DNA of 64,000 bases from Asanoa hainanensis (GTDB taxonomy: Bacteria; Actinomycetota; Actinomycetes; Mycobacteriales; Micromonosporaceae): assembly GCF_900188485.1 (NCBI RefSeq), contig NZ_FZPH01000001.1, positions 248,001-312,000 of the forward strand, given 5' to 3'. The notes under the pieces were generated by a model. The model worked only from the letters and a program-made list of their open reading frames with translations. It ran no database searches and had not been told where the DNA came from. How positions within the stretch are numbered: the stretch's first letter is position 1; every line of letters begins with the position of its first letter. The translations under genes were made by a program, and so were the position numbers. Positions 35,440 through 44,425 of the stretch are shown here, in pieces.

Positions 35440-38403
35440 GTGCATGACGACCGGACCGTTGTCGAGGATCGGCTGACCCGCCTGCTGACCGAACGGCTCC
35501 GGCCCGCGGTGCACCGCGTGGTCGGCGGCCTGGACGTGGCCGCCTGGCACGTGCCGGGCGAGCCCGTGCCGCCCGCGGTCGCCCTGGCCGACGGCGACTT
35601 CCAGCCGTTCCCGGTCGGCGGAGCCTGGGGCCCGCCGTGGGGCACGACCTGGTTCCGGCTGACCGGCGCCGTGCCGGAGCTGCCGCACGTCGAGCTGGTC
35701 GTCGACCTGGGCTGGAACGCGGCCTCCCCCGGCTTCCAGGCCGAGGGCCTGGTCTACCGGCCGGACGGCTCGGTCCACAAGGGACTGCACCCGCGCAACG
35801 ACTGGGTGCCGGTCTCCGGGCCCACCGTCGACCTCTACGTCGAGGCGGCCGCCAACCCGACCATCCTGGACGGCTTCCGCCCCACCCGGCTCGGCGACCT
35901 GGCCACCGCCGGCGACGCGCCGCTGTACCGGCTCGCCCGCGCCGACGTCACCGTCCGCGACCCGGAGCTGGCCGCGCTCGTCCACGACTTCGAGGTGCTG
36001 GCCGAGCTCCGGACGCAGCTGCCGCCCGGGGAGCCGCGCGGGCACGAGATCCTGCGAGCGCTGTCCCGCGCGATGGACGCCCTCGACCCGGCCGACCTGT
36101 CCGCGACCGCCGGCGCCGCTCGCTTCGCGCTGGCTGAGGTGCTCGGCCGGCCCGCGCACCCCAGCGCGCACCGGATCAGCGCCGTCGGGCACGCGCACAT
36201 CGACTCGGCCTGGCTCTGGCCGCTGCGGGAGACCGTGCGCAAGGTCGCGCGTACTGCGTCCAACGTCGTGGACCTGCTCGACACCCACCCCGACCTCGTG
36301 TACGCGATGTCCTCCGCACAGCAGTTCGCCTGGCTGGAGGAGCACCGCCCAGAGGTGTTCGCGCGGGTCGCCGAGCACGTCCGCGCGGGACGCTTCGTGC
36401 CGGTGGGTGGGATGTGGGTCGAGTCGGACACCAATATGCCGGGCTCGGAGGCGATGGCCCGCCAGTTCGTACACGGGAAGCGGTATTTCCTCGAGAAGTT
36501 CGGCATCGAGACCCGGGAGGCGTGGCTGCCCGACTCGTTCGGCTACTCGGCCGCGCTGCCGCAGATCGTGGCGCTGACCGGGACGCGCTGGTTCCTGACG
36601 CAGAAGATCTCCTGGAACCAGACCAACCGCTTCCCGCACCACACGTTCTGGTGGGAGGGCATCGACGGCACCCGGGTGTTCACGCACTTCCCGCCGGCCG
36701 ACACGTACAACGGCGAGCTGACCGGCGCGGAGCTCGCCCACGCGGTCCGCAACTTCCGCGACAAGGGCGACGCCACGCGGTCGCTGCTGCCCTTCGGCTA
36801 CGGCGACGGTGGCGGCGGTCCGACCCGCGAGATGCTCGCCCGCGCTTCTCGGGTGGCCGACCTGGAAGGCTCGCCGCGTGTGGCCATCGAGCCGCCGGCC
36901 GCCTTCTTCGCTTCGGCCGAGGAGGAGTACGGGTCGCGCGCCCCGGTCTGGGTGGGCGAGCTCTACCTGGAGCTGCACCGCGGCACGTACACCTCGCAGG
37001 CCGCGACCAAGCAGGGCAACCGGCGGGCCGAGCACCTGCTGCGCGAGGCGGAGCTGTGGTGCACGACGGCGTCGGTGCGGCTCGGCGTGCCCTATCCGCA
37101 CGCGGAGCTGGACCGGCTCTGGAAGACCGTGCTGCTGCACCAGTTCCACGACATCCTGCCGGGGTCGTCGATCGCGTGGGTGCACCGCGAGGCCCGTGCT
37201 ACGTACGCTTCGGTGACCTCGTCGCTGTCGTCGTTGATCTCTTCCGCGCTCGCCGCTCTGGCCGGTGCCGAGGGCGGGCACGAGGTGTCGTTCAACGCCT
37301 CGCCCTTCGCCCGGGACGGTGTGCCGGCGATGGGTGCCGCTCCCCCGCCGCCGGTCTCGGGCGTCGTGCGGGTGTCCGACCGGTATCAGCTCGACAACGG
37401 CCTGCTGCGGGTGGAGATCGACGCGCGCGGGCTGGTCGTGTCGGTGCTCGACCTGGTGGCCGGGCGCGAGGTGCTGGCCGGGCCGGCGAACCTGCTCCAG
37501 CTCCACCGGGACGAGCCCAACCGGTGGGACGCCTGGGACGTCGATCCGTTCTACCGCTCGCTGGTGTCCGATGTGGACGGCGTCACGGAACTGTCGGTGG
37601 CCGGCGATACAGTGCGGGTCTCGCGGGCGTTCGGTTCCTCGACGGTGCTCCAGGAGATCACCCTCGCCGCCGGTGCGCGGCGGGTCGACTTCAGGGTGGA
37701 GGTGGACTGGCACGAGCAGGAGAAGTTCCTCAAGGTCGCGTTCCCGGTCGACGTGCACACCGACAAGGCCGAGTTCGAGACGCAGTACGGGCACCTGACG
37801 CGGGCGACGCACGAGAACACGTCGTGGGACGCGGCGCGCTTCGAGGTGTGCGCGCACCGGTGGGTGCGGGTCGCCGAGCCGGGCTACGGGGTGGCGCTGG
37901 CCAACGACTCGACCTACGGGCACGACCTGCGGCGGGTTCCGCGTCCCGGCGGCGGCACGGCCAGCGTGGTGCGGCTGTCGCTGCTGCGGGCGCCGCGGTT
38001 CCCGGACCCGGCGACGGACCAGGGCCGGCACGTGTTCTCCTACGCGCTGGTGCCGGGCGCGTCCGTGGCCGACGCCGTGCGGGCTGGCTACGAGCTCAAC
38101 CTGCCGCTGCGTACGGTCCGCGGCGCGGCCGTCGAACCGCTGGTGCACGTCGTCTCGTCGCCGCCCTCGTCGGTGGTGGTCGAGGCGGTGAAGCTGGCCG
38201 ACGACGGCTCGGGCGACGTGGTGGTGCGGGTCTACGAGGCGCTGGGCGGGCGGGCCACGGCGACGCTGACGCCGTCGTTCGCCGTGGCCGGCGTGACCGA
38301 GACCGACCTGCTGGAGCGCGACCTGGAAAGGGACGCCCTGGGCGAGGGGCTCTCGCTTCGGCTGCGCCCGTTCCAGATCGCGACGATCCGGCTGCGCCGC
38401 TAG
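35440..38403 (+). CDS. GH38 alpha-mannosidase
   Basis: A 987-residue retaining GH38 enzyme. After an N-terminal domain of about 245 residues, the catalytic domain has GHAHIDSAWLWPL (zinc ligands His and Asp, near residue 250), MWVESDTNMPG with the likely nucleophile Asp (near 329) and LPDSFGYSAALPQI. A further zinc-ligand His is in LLHQFHDILPGSSI. Beta-sandwich domains form the C-terminal half. Without a signal peptide it should act in the cytoplasm on imported manno-oligosaccharides. The size and motif set fit the AMS1-like cytosolic class. No sugar transporter genes adjoin it. Confidence 0.95.
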   Translation: MHDDRTVVEDRLTRLLTERLRPAVHRVVGGLDVAAWHVPGEPVPPAVALADGDFQPFPVGGAWGPPWGTTWFRLTGAVPELPHVELVVDLGWNAASPGFQAEGLVYRPDGSVHKGLHPRNDWVPVSGPTVDLYVEAAANPTILDGFRPTRLGDLATAGDAPLYRLARADVTVRDPELAALVHDFEVLAELRTQLPPGEPRGHEILRALSRAMDALDPADLSATAGAARFALAEVLGRPAHPSAHRISAVGHAHIDSAWLWPLRETVRKVARTASNVVDLLDTHPDLVYAMSSAQQFAWLEEHRPEVFARVAEHVRAGRFVPVGGMWVESDTNMPGSEAMARQFVHGKRYFLEKFGIETREAWLPDSFGYSAALPQIVALTGTRWFLTQKISWNQTNRFPHHTFWWEGIDGTRVFTHFPPADTYNGELTGAELAHAVRNFRDKGDATRSLLPFGYGDGGGGPTREMLARASRVADLEGSPRVAIEPPAAFFASAEEEYGSRAPVWVGELYLELHRGTYTSQAATKQGNRRAEHLLREAELWCTTASVRLGVPYPHAELDRLWKTVLLHQFHDILPGSSIAWVHREARATYASVTSSLSSLISSALAALAGAEGGHEVSFNASPFARDGVPAMGAAPPPPVSGVVRVSDRYQLDNGLLRVEIDARGLVVSVLDLVAGREVLAGPANLLQLHRDEPNRWDAWDVDPFYRSLVSDVDGVTELSVAGDTVRVSRAFGSSTVLQEITLAAGARRVDFRVEVDWHEQEKFLKVAFPVDVHTDKAEFETQYGHLTRATHENTSWDAARFEVCAHRWVRVAEPGYGVALANDSTYGHDLRRVPRPGGGTASVVRLSLLRAPRFPDPATDQGRHVFSYALVPGASVADAVRAGYELNLPLRTVRGAAVEPLVHVVSSPPSSVVVEAVKLADDGSGDVVVRVYEALGGRATATLTPSFAVAGVTETDLLERDLERDALGEGLSLRLRPFQIATIRLRR

Positions 38404-38601
38404 GCCGTGTTGCCGGTCTGGGGTCGAGGCCGGGCGGAGTCCAGCGGTGTCCGGGTGCTCGAGGGCGTCTCCGCGTGTCCGCGTGTCCGGGTGTCCGCGG
38501 AGGTATTGCGGCGGCTTTGCCCGGATGCCGGGTGGTCTCCGGTCGAGGGTGTCGTGCGGCCAGGCGGCGCCGGGACCCGCCGCAGCCCGGCCGCAGAACA
38601 C
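38404..38601. other. Short intergenic stretch between convergent genes
   Basis: No gene is seen. GTGTCCGCG/GTGTCCGGG words repeat several times around 38450-38500. I find no clear terminator stem. Confidence 0.4.
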
Positions 38602-39459
38602 CTAGCTCTTCGCCAGCTCCTCGGCGATGGTGTCGGCGATCGGGGTGGTCGGGCGACCGATCAACCGGGCCAGGTCGCCCGGCGTACCCGCGAGGGCGCC
38701 CTTGTTGATGGCACCGTCGACCTCGACCAGGATGTCGACGAGTCCGTCGGGCAGGCCTGCCCCGCGCAGGATCCCCGTGAGCTCCGTCGGGGTCAGGGTG
38801 GCGTGCGCCACCGGCTTGCCGCTCTGCCGGCTGACCTCGGCCGCGAACTCGCCGAACGTCCAGGCGGTGTCGCCGCTGAGCTCGTACGCGGCGTTGAGGT
38901 GACCGTCGCTGGTGAGCACGGCCGCGGCCGCCGCCGCGAAGTCCTTGCGCGGCGCCGTGGCGATGCGGCCCTCGGAGTCGACGGCGTTGGCCACCGCGCC
39001 GCGGGCGATGATGCCGGCGACATCGCCGGTGTACATCTCCGCGTACCAGTTGTTGCGCAGGAACGTGTAGGGCACGCCGCTCTCGACGATCAGCTGCTCT
39101 GTCCCGCGGTGGTCGGCGGCGAGGGCGAACCAGGCGTCCGGCCCACCGAAGACGCCGGTGTAGGCGAGCTGCGCCACGCCGGCCGCCTTCGCGGCGTCGA
39201 CCACCGCCCGGTGCTGCGGGATGCGCCGCCCCGGCTCGCTGCCCGAGATCAGCAGCACGCGGTCACCCGCCGCGAAGGCGCCCGCGAAGGTGTCGGGCTG
39301 GTCGTAGTCGGCGACGTGCAGCCGCACACCCAGGTCGGCGCCCTTCTCCGCGCTGCGCACGACGGCGGTGATCTCCTCGGCCGGCACGCCGCGGGCCAGC
39401 AGGTCCGCGATGACGAGGCGACCGAGGTGCCCGTTGGCGCCGGTGATGACGATGCTCAT
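38602..39459 (-). CDS. NAD(P)H:quinone oxidoreductase-like SDR (QorB/NmrA type)
   Basis: A 285-residue atypical short-chain dehydrogenase. The N-terminal nucleotide-binding motif is MSIVITGANGHLGRLV (TGANGxLG), and the body matches the QorB/NmrA-like group (DRVLLISGSEPGRRIPQHRAVVDAA, then VPYTFLRNNWYAE). It has no classical Tyr-Lys dyad, as is usual for this group. It should reduce quinones or act as a redox sensor. It is divergent from an HxlR-type regulator, a frequent arrangement in which the regulator represses the reductase until quinone or electrophile stress. Confidence 0.9.
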   Translation of the reverse strand: MSIVITGANGHLGRLVIADLLARGVPAEEITAVVRSAEKGADLGVRLHVADYDQPDTFAGAFAAGDRVLLISGSEPGRRIPQHRAVVDAAKAAGVAQLAYTGVFGGPDAWFALAADHRGTEQLIVESGVPYTFLRNNWYAEMYTGDVAGIIARGAVANAVDSEGRIATAPRKDFAAAAAAVLTSDGHLNAAYELSGDTAWTFGEFAAEVSRQSGKPVAHATLTPTELTGILRGAGLPDGLVDILVEVDGAINKGALAGTPGDLARLIGRPTTPIADTIAEELAKS

Positions 39460-39529
39460 GGTGGTGTTCGTCCCTTGTTGTCTGGTCGGTTGGGCCTCCG
39501 GTAACGCTACGTGCGGTACATGCCCTGCC

Positions 39530-39556
39530 GTAAGTACCCACCTTGAAGTAAGGTAC
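39530..39556. promoter_or_regulatory. Putative HxlR operator and leaderless promoter
   Basis: GTAAGTAC (39530-39537) and GTAAGGTAC (39548-39556) are a direct repeat between the divergent genes. The second copy contains TAAGGT (39549-39554), which ends six bases before the HxlR ATG at 39561, so a bound regulator would cover its own promoter. Confidence 0.55.
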
Positions 39557-39560
39557 TGAC

Positions 39561-39935
39561 ATGGCCGTAAGTGAAGTCCAGACGCCGAACGTCTACCTTG
39601 CCGACTGCCCGTCCCGGGCGGTGCTGGAGCACGTCACCAGCCGCTGGGGCGTGCTGGTGCTGGCCGAGCTGCGGTCGGGCTCGCACCGGTTCAGCGAGCT
39701 GCGCCGGGCCGTGGGCGGGGTGAGCGAGAAGATGCTCGCCCAGACCCTGCAGACCCTGGAGCGCGACGGCTTCGTCCACCGAGACGCCAAGCCGGTGATC
39801 CCGCCGCGGGTCGACTACTCCCTGACCCCACTGGGCCGCGAGGTGGCCGACCAGGTCTGGACCCTCACCCGCTGGGTCGAGGCCAAGATGGACGACGTCT
39901 TCGGGGCACGAGAGTCCTACGACAGCCGCCGCTAG
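39561..39935 (+). CDS. HxlR family transcriptional regulator
   Basis: A 124-residue winged-helix protein. Cys16 in LADCPSRAVLEHV is the conserved near-N-terminal cysteine that in HypR- and YodB-like members senses electrophiles or oxidants. The recognition segment FSELRRAVGGVSEKMLAQTLQTLERDGFV is typical. It most likely controls itself and the divergent QorB-like reductase through the repeat at 39530-39556. Confidence 0.92.
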   Translation: MAVSEVQTPNVYLADCPSRAVLEHVTSRWGVLVLAELRSGSHRFSELRRAVGGVSEKMLAQTLQTLERDGFVHRDAKPVIPPRVDYSLTPLGREVADQVWTLTRWVEAKMDDVFGARESYDSRR

Positions 39936-39939
39936 CGCT

Positions 39940-40440
39940 TCAGGGGACGACCACCACCGGCCAGTGGGCCAGGCGGACCAGGCGCGTGGCGATCGAGCCG
40001 ACGAAGCGGTGGCCGGCCTGGGCTGAGGCGCCTACGAAGACGAAGTCGGCCTTGATGGAGTCGGCCACCGCTGCTAGTTCGGAGAACGCGTCGCCGCGGC
40101 GGGTGACCAGGGTGATCGGCACGCCGTATTCCTCGGCCGCTCGGTGCGCCTCCGCTCGCAGGTCGGCGGCGATCTCCTCGAAGGCCTCCTGCTGCGCGTA
40201 GCCGACCTGCGGCGCCAGCGAGGCCAGCAGCCCCGGCGCCGCGACGAAGACCATCGTCAGCCCGCAGCCTTGGCGGCGGGCGACCCCGAAGGCGGACGCG
40301 GCCGCGCGCAGCGAGGTCTCGGTGCCGTCGACGCCGACCATGACGACGCGCGGGCCGTCGGTGCCGCGTTCGAACTTCATCGGGCGTACGGCCGGACCGT
40401 AGTGTTCCTCGTCCGGGTGCCGCGCCACCGAGGTGCCCAT
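39940..40440 (-). CDS. Universal stress protein
   Basis: A 166-residue UspA-fold protein. It has the opening strand VVMVGVDGTETSLRAA after a ~35-residue leader, and the C-terminal ATP-binding region FVFVGASAQAGHRFVGS followed by the final strand WPVVVVP. The family binds ATP or other ligands and aids survival in stationary phase or hypoxia. ATG at 40440 with GGAG upstream is preferred over the frame's earlier ATG at 40512. It is divergent from the TetR gene and convergent with the HxlR gene, four bases apart. Confidence 0.85.
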   Translation of the reverse strand: MGTSVARHPDEEHYGPAVRPMKFERGTDGPRVVMVGVDGTETSLRAAASAFGVARRQGCGLTMVFVAAPGLLASLAPQVGYAQQEAFEEIAADLRAEAHRAAEEYGVPITLVTRRGDAFSELAAVADSIKADFVFVGASAQAGHRFVGSIATRLVRLAHWPVVVVP

Positions 40441-40560
40441 GCCGCTCCGATCTTTCCGGGGCCTGGTCCCCATCCTTGTCGCCATCGACGTGAGCCGCCA
40501 CACCCCGCTCACGAGCGACGTTCGCGTTCAGCTTGCCATCAGATTTCTCGATGCGCAAAG

Positions 40561-40575
40561 TTGCTCATTGAGCAA
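40561..40575. promoter_or_regulatory. Perfect TetR-type palindrome
   Basis: TTGCTCA-T-TGAGCAA is a perfect seven-bp inverted repeat with one central base. It overlaps a TTGAGC -35-like hexamer upstream of the TetR gene, so it is the likely autoregulatory operator. A related site precedes the DHA2 exporter at 35115. Confidence 0.8.
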
Positions 40576-40592
40576 TACTCATCATCGCGCGA

Positions 40593-40598
40593 TATCGT
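40593..40598 (+). promoter_or_regulatory. Predicted leaderless -10 (TATCGT) of the TetR gene
   Basis: TATCGT ends seven bases before the GTG at 40606. Confidence 0.55.
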
Positions 40599-40605
40599 GC
40601 AAGGC

Positions 40606-41199
40606 GTGGAGACAGCGACGGCGGAGGCTCAGACCCTGCGCGAGCGCAAGAAGGCGGCCACCGCCGACGCCCTCCATCGCGCGGCGATGGAGCTGGCGAT
40701 CGAGCGGGGCCTGACCGAGGTCACGGTGGAAGCGATCGTGGACGCGGCCGAGGTGTCCCGGCGCACGTTCTCGAACTACTTCGCGAACAAGGAGGACGCC
40801 CTCCTCCACGGCGAACGCGAGCGCCTCAACCGCTTCCTGCTGGCCCTGCACAACCGCCCGCTGACGGAGTCGGCCTGGCAGGCCATCCGGCTGAGCACCA
40901 GGGCCCTCTTCGACGCGGAAGGCGAGCCGGACCCGGAATGGGTCGCCCAGAGCCGCCTGGTCCGCCGCCACCCGTCCCTGACCGGCCAGCAGCTCGCCCG
41001 CCACGCGGCGTTCGAGGAGGACGTGGCCGCCGACCTGGCCCGCCGCGTGGGCGACCCGCTGCGCGCCCGCCTGATGGCGGCGGCCTTCACGGCCAGCCTC
41101 CGCGTGGGCACGGACGTCTGGCTGGAGCGCCGCGGCGAGGGCACGCTGAGCGACGAGCTCGACCGCATGCTCGCCACGATGGGCGAACGCTTCGACTGA
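40606..41199 (+). CDS. TetR family transcriptional repressor
   Basis: About 197 residues from GTG at 40606. The N-terminal TetR helix-turn-helix is clear (VTVEAIVDAAEVSRRTFSNYFANKEDALL). The C-terminal ligand domain is helical and of the type often paired with MFS drug exporters, with no exporter adjacent here. The palindrome at 40561 and its near copy before the DHA2 gene at 35.1 kb suggest that this protein represses itself and that pump. A longer frame starting at 40144 crosses the USP gene and was rejected. Confidence 0.92.
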   Translation: METATAEAQTLRERKKAATADALHRAAMELAIERGLTEVTVEAIVDAAEVSRRTFSNYFANKEDALLHGERERLNRFLLALHNRPLTESAWQAIRLSTRALFDAEGEPDPEWVAQSRLVRRHPSLTGQQLARHAAFEEDVAADLARRVGDPLRARLMAAAFTASLRVGTDVWLERRGEGTLSDELDRMLATMGERFD

Positions 41200-41206
41200 C
41201 GAGCCC

Positions 41207-44200
41207 TCAGCTCGTCGGGAGCGCCCGCCACCGGGCCACCAGGTCCGGCCGCACCGGTGTGATCTGCTCCTGGACACGCCGCCGCACCTGGGCGTCCTGC
41301 AACGCCGGCGGAAGCGGCACCGGTTGGCCCTGCTCGTGGAGCCGCACGAGCGCGTCGACGGCGAGGATCGGGTCGACGCGGTCCAGGCCCCCGGCGAGCG
41401 CGACGGTGACCAGCGTCGCCAGGCGGTGGTCGACCTCCCGGCTCCGGCCCAGGAACGCCAGGACGCAGCGCAAGACCCCGTCGGCCATGCTCGCGATCAC
41501 GGTGCGGCTGGCACCCTCGGTCATCGTCTCGAGGACGTCCGCGGCGGTGGCCGGGCTCGCGCCGCCGTCGGTGCTGAGGCGGCTCAGCAACAGCTCGCCG
41601 AAGCTGATGCGGTCGTCGTCCGTCCAGTGTGGTAGGTGCGCGACGACGACGGCCGTGGCCGCGCGATAGGCGGCGCCGGACGGGTCGGCCCAGACCTTGA
41701 CGAGCGCGTGCGCCGCCGATTGGAGCTCGCCCTCCTCGACGGCGACGAAGGTGTTCAGGGACAGCGGCAGCCGGTCGGCGATCGGCTCCAGCGCGTAGCG
41801 GACCACGTCCTCGGGCCTGCCGCACTGGAAATAGGCCTCGCGGCGGTCGCCGGTGAGAAGGCCGTAAACGTAGGGATGGTCTGAGTCCAGGGCGAGCGTC
41901 CACGCTGGATCGATGACCGGGCGGTCCAGTCCCTGACCGAGCGTTAGCCGGACCTCCCGTCGATGGGTGTCCCTGCTGCGCTCGAGCGCGACCGCGTCGA
42001 CCAGGCCCCGCCATGCGTGGGTGCTGAGCTGAGAGCGCCAGAACAGGGTCTGCGCGTGCCAGGGACGCACCGGGTCAAGCGCTCTCGGGTACAGCTCGCC
42101 GGCCAGGACCGGCCCCATGCAGAGCCCGAGCAGCAGCAGGTTCACCGCGTACGTCGCGTATCTGGTCGGCTCGCCCGACCGCGTCGGTTGATAGCCGGTA
42201 TAGCGGGACGAAGGTGGTGTGTGGTCAAGCCGCTGGAACAACGTCAGCAGCACATTCCGGACATCTTCCCGGCCGGTGCTCTCCTCTGCGGCGGCAAAGG
42301 CGGCCAGGAAGGAGACGATGTCCCGCCGGTCGCTGAGCGGCTGGAACGACAGCAATGCCCGCAGCAGGTCGTCGTCGATGGGAATGCTCGCGAACGACGA
42401 CAGCCGGGTCGCGGAGGCCGCACGACTCGCAACATCCCGCAACGCCCACCAGGTTAGGCGGGAGACGAGATACTCGCCGAAGGTGGCATGGAGGAACTCG
42501 TACGTCTCGAGGCGGTAGTCGTCGCGCGTGGCCTGCGCGCGGTGGACGAAGAAGAACCTGCCGAGAACCAGCCGGGCCGCGGTGGCGGGCATCCGCAGGT
42601 CGAGGTTCATCGGCTGGCGCTCCGGACTGGTGATGCCGAGCGCCGCGAGATCCTCATCGAGTCCGGTGTCGGTGACCCACTGAGCCCCGCGATTGAACAT
42701 CGCCATCGCCACGACCGACAGCTTGTTGATCTCGTCCTCGACCGCCGACCGCACGTCGTGCTCGGACAGGTTCGGGACGCGCTTCTCGACCTCCCGTCTC
42801 GCGAATCCCCACAGCAGCCGTTCGTAGAGCTCGTGGTGCCGCAGGTCGGTGGCACGGCGTTGAAGGTCGTTATCGCCGGCGTCGTAGATGGCGAGCATTA
42901 GCAGCAGCAGCGGCTGTTCCGCGAGCTCAGGGTAGGCGCGCAGGGTGGCGGGCTCGAGGGGGGTCAGGCCACGGTCCGCGAACGCGCCGGCGTTGGATTC
43001 GTTCCAGACGGCCAGCCACTCGGTCACCCGTCGTTCGTCGAAGGGCTCCAGGTGCAGTGCCATGGTCTCCTCGGGCCGGCGGGCCCGGTCGGCGACGACG
43101 GTGCGGCTGGTTACGATCACCGCCACCGGACGACCCTGCACCAGCTCACGCTGCTGGAACCGGGCGACCTTCAGCAGATAGTCGGTCTGGCTCACGCCGG
43201 TCGCCTGGATGAGCTCGTCCAGCCCGTCCAGCAGGATGACGGACAGCGCGTCGCCTGCGGAGAGAGCCCATTCAGGCCAGGTGATGCGCTCGCCGGTAGT
43301 CTCTCGGATCGCCTCTTCGACCTGTTCCCAGATGTCGGCGTCGGCCTGGGTTTGCCGCAGCGCGACGCGGATCGGCATGAAATCGGTGGCCGCCAGTCGA
43401 GCGGCCAGGATCAGCGTGAGCACCGACTTGCCCGAGCCGGGCTGGCCCAGCACCAGCAGCGGTGTCTGGACCGCTCGCGAAGAGGTGAGGTAGTCCCGAA
43501 CGAAGTTGTCGAGGTCTTCGCGGACAGGCTGTTCAGCCCACCAGCGTTCATCGCTCACAGGAGCGGCCGGGGGCGCCGCGGCGGCCCGGAACAGGGGTGA
43601 GACGTATCCCCTTTCCAGGGTCGGAAACACGATCCCGTCGGCGACTCCGGTGTTGACGACGGGTCGTTCCAGGACCGTTTGATAGGCCCGGGCCAGGTAC
43701 TCGCGCCGGCGGTCGTTAGGCGCCGCGCCGAAGGAGACCTTTCCGAGGCTTTCCCGCAGGCTGGCAAGTGCGGACCGGATCTCAGAATGCTCGGCGGACA
43801 TGATCCAGAAACCGACCTCGGGGACCTCCGCGGCGAGGCGCGCCAAGGAGTCCCGATAGCGGTCGATAGCCCGGTCCGCGGCCTCGGTCAGCTCCCGGGT
43901 GATGCGATTGCGTTCCGGCGCGGGAAGCGGATCCCACGCCGCCAGCCCGCTGACGAACTCGTGCATCCGGTCGGCGAGGTCGAGGTAGTAGCGGTGCAGG
44001 TCGGCTTCCCGGGACTCCGCGGGCTGCAACGGGTTCGGCACGAACCGGACGGCCACGTCGACCAGCTTGACGAGGCCGTCGTAGCCGGGGAGCTCGCTCG
44101 CCTCGACGGTCGACGCGCGGTCGCTCAGGAGATCGGGCAGGCGTACGTCCCGCAAGCTGTCGAAGAACGCCGTCACCACGAGCACGGCGTGCGCGGCCTC

Positions 44201-44425
44201 GATGCGCCGCGTACGGTCGTACCGCGGAAGGCCACGTAGGCCGCTGGCGAAGCCCTCCAGAGGACCCTCACTGGGCCGCGCGTCGTCGGCGTCGAACCAG
44301 GCCAGCACATCGGAGACCGAGGTCGCGCCGGACGGCACGACGAGGCGGCCGATCCGGTAGCCGGTGCCACCGACCAACTGGACGGCGTCCGCGAAACCGA
44401 CTGACCCTTGCGCCATGGCCCTCAT
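41207..44425 (-). CDS. NACHT-type STAND NTPase, second of a pair (NLR-like)
   Basis: About 1072 residues from ATG at 44425, with ribosome binding site GGAGAGG. An N-terminal helical domain (about 8-230, opening FADAVQLVGG) resembles the NNH-type domains defined for bacterial NACHT proteins. The NTPase has Walker A GQPGSGKS (327-334), Walker B VILLDGLDEL (396-405) and the sensor TSRTVVAD (439-446). A long C-terminal helical region of ~450 residues follows and may be the sensing part. No nuclease, protease or TIR effector motif is visible. It is a diverged paralogue of the preceding gene and overlaps it by ATGA. Role in phage defence or conflict is inferred from family and setting. Confidence 0.88.
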   Translation of the reverse strand: MRAMAQGSVGFADAVQLVGGTGYRIGRLVVPSGATSVSDVLAWFDADDARPSEGPLEGFASGLRGLPRYDRTRRIEAAHAVLVVTAFFDSLRDVRLPDLLSDRASTVEASELPGYDGLVKLVDVAVRFVPNPLQPAESREADLHRYYLDLADRMHEFVSGLAAWDPLPAPERNRITRELTEAADRAIDRYRDSLARLAAEVPEVGFWIMSAEHSEIRSALASLRESLGKVSFGAAPNDRRREYLARAYQTVLERPVVNTGVADGIVFPTLERGYVSPLFRAAAAPPAAPVSDERWWAEQPVREDLDNFVRDYLTSSRAVQTPLLVLGQPGSGKSVLTLILAARLAATDFMPIRVALRQTQADADIWEQVEEAIRETTGERITWPEWALSAGDALSVILLDGLDELIQATGVSQTDYLLKVARFQQRELVQGRPVAVIVTSRTVVADRARRPEETMALHLEPFDERRVTEWLAVWNESNAGAFADRGLTPLEPATLRAYPELAEQPLLLLMLAIYDAGDNDLQRRATDLRHHELYERLLWGFARREVEKRVPNLSEHDVRSAVEDEINKLSVVAMAMFNRGAQWVTDTGLDEDLAALGITSPERQPMNLDLRMPATAARLVLGRFFFVHRAQATRDDYRLETYEFLHATFGEYLVSRLTWWALRDVASRAASATRLSSFASIPIDDDLLRALLSFQPLSDRRDIVSFLAAFAAAEESTGREDVRNVLLTLFQRLDHTPPSSRYTGYQPTRSGEPTRYATYAVNLLLLGLCMGPVLAGELYPRALDPVRPWHAQTLFWRSQLSTHAWRGLVDAVALERSRDTHRREVRLTLGQGLDRPVIDPAWTLALDSDHPYVYGLLTGDRREAYFQCGRPEDVVRYALEPIADRLPLSLNTFVAVEEGELQSAAHALVKVWADPSGAAYRAATAVVVAHLPHWTDDDRISFGELLLSRLSTDGGASPATAADVLETMTEGASRTVIASMADGVLRCVLAFLGRSREVDHRLATLVTVALAGGLDRVDPILAVDALVRLHEQGQPVPLPPALQDAQVRRRVQEQITPVRPDLVARWRALPTS

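Noticed and set aside
35407-38601. A 1064-residue minus-strand open frame
   Set aside because: It is antisense to the GH38 mannosidase, which has all its catalytic motifs.
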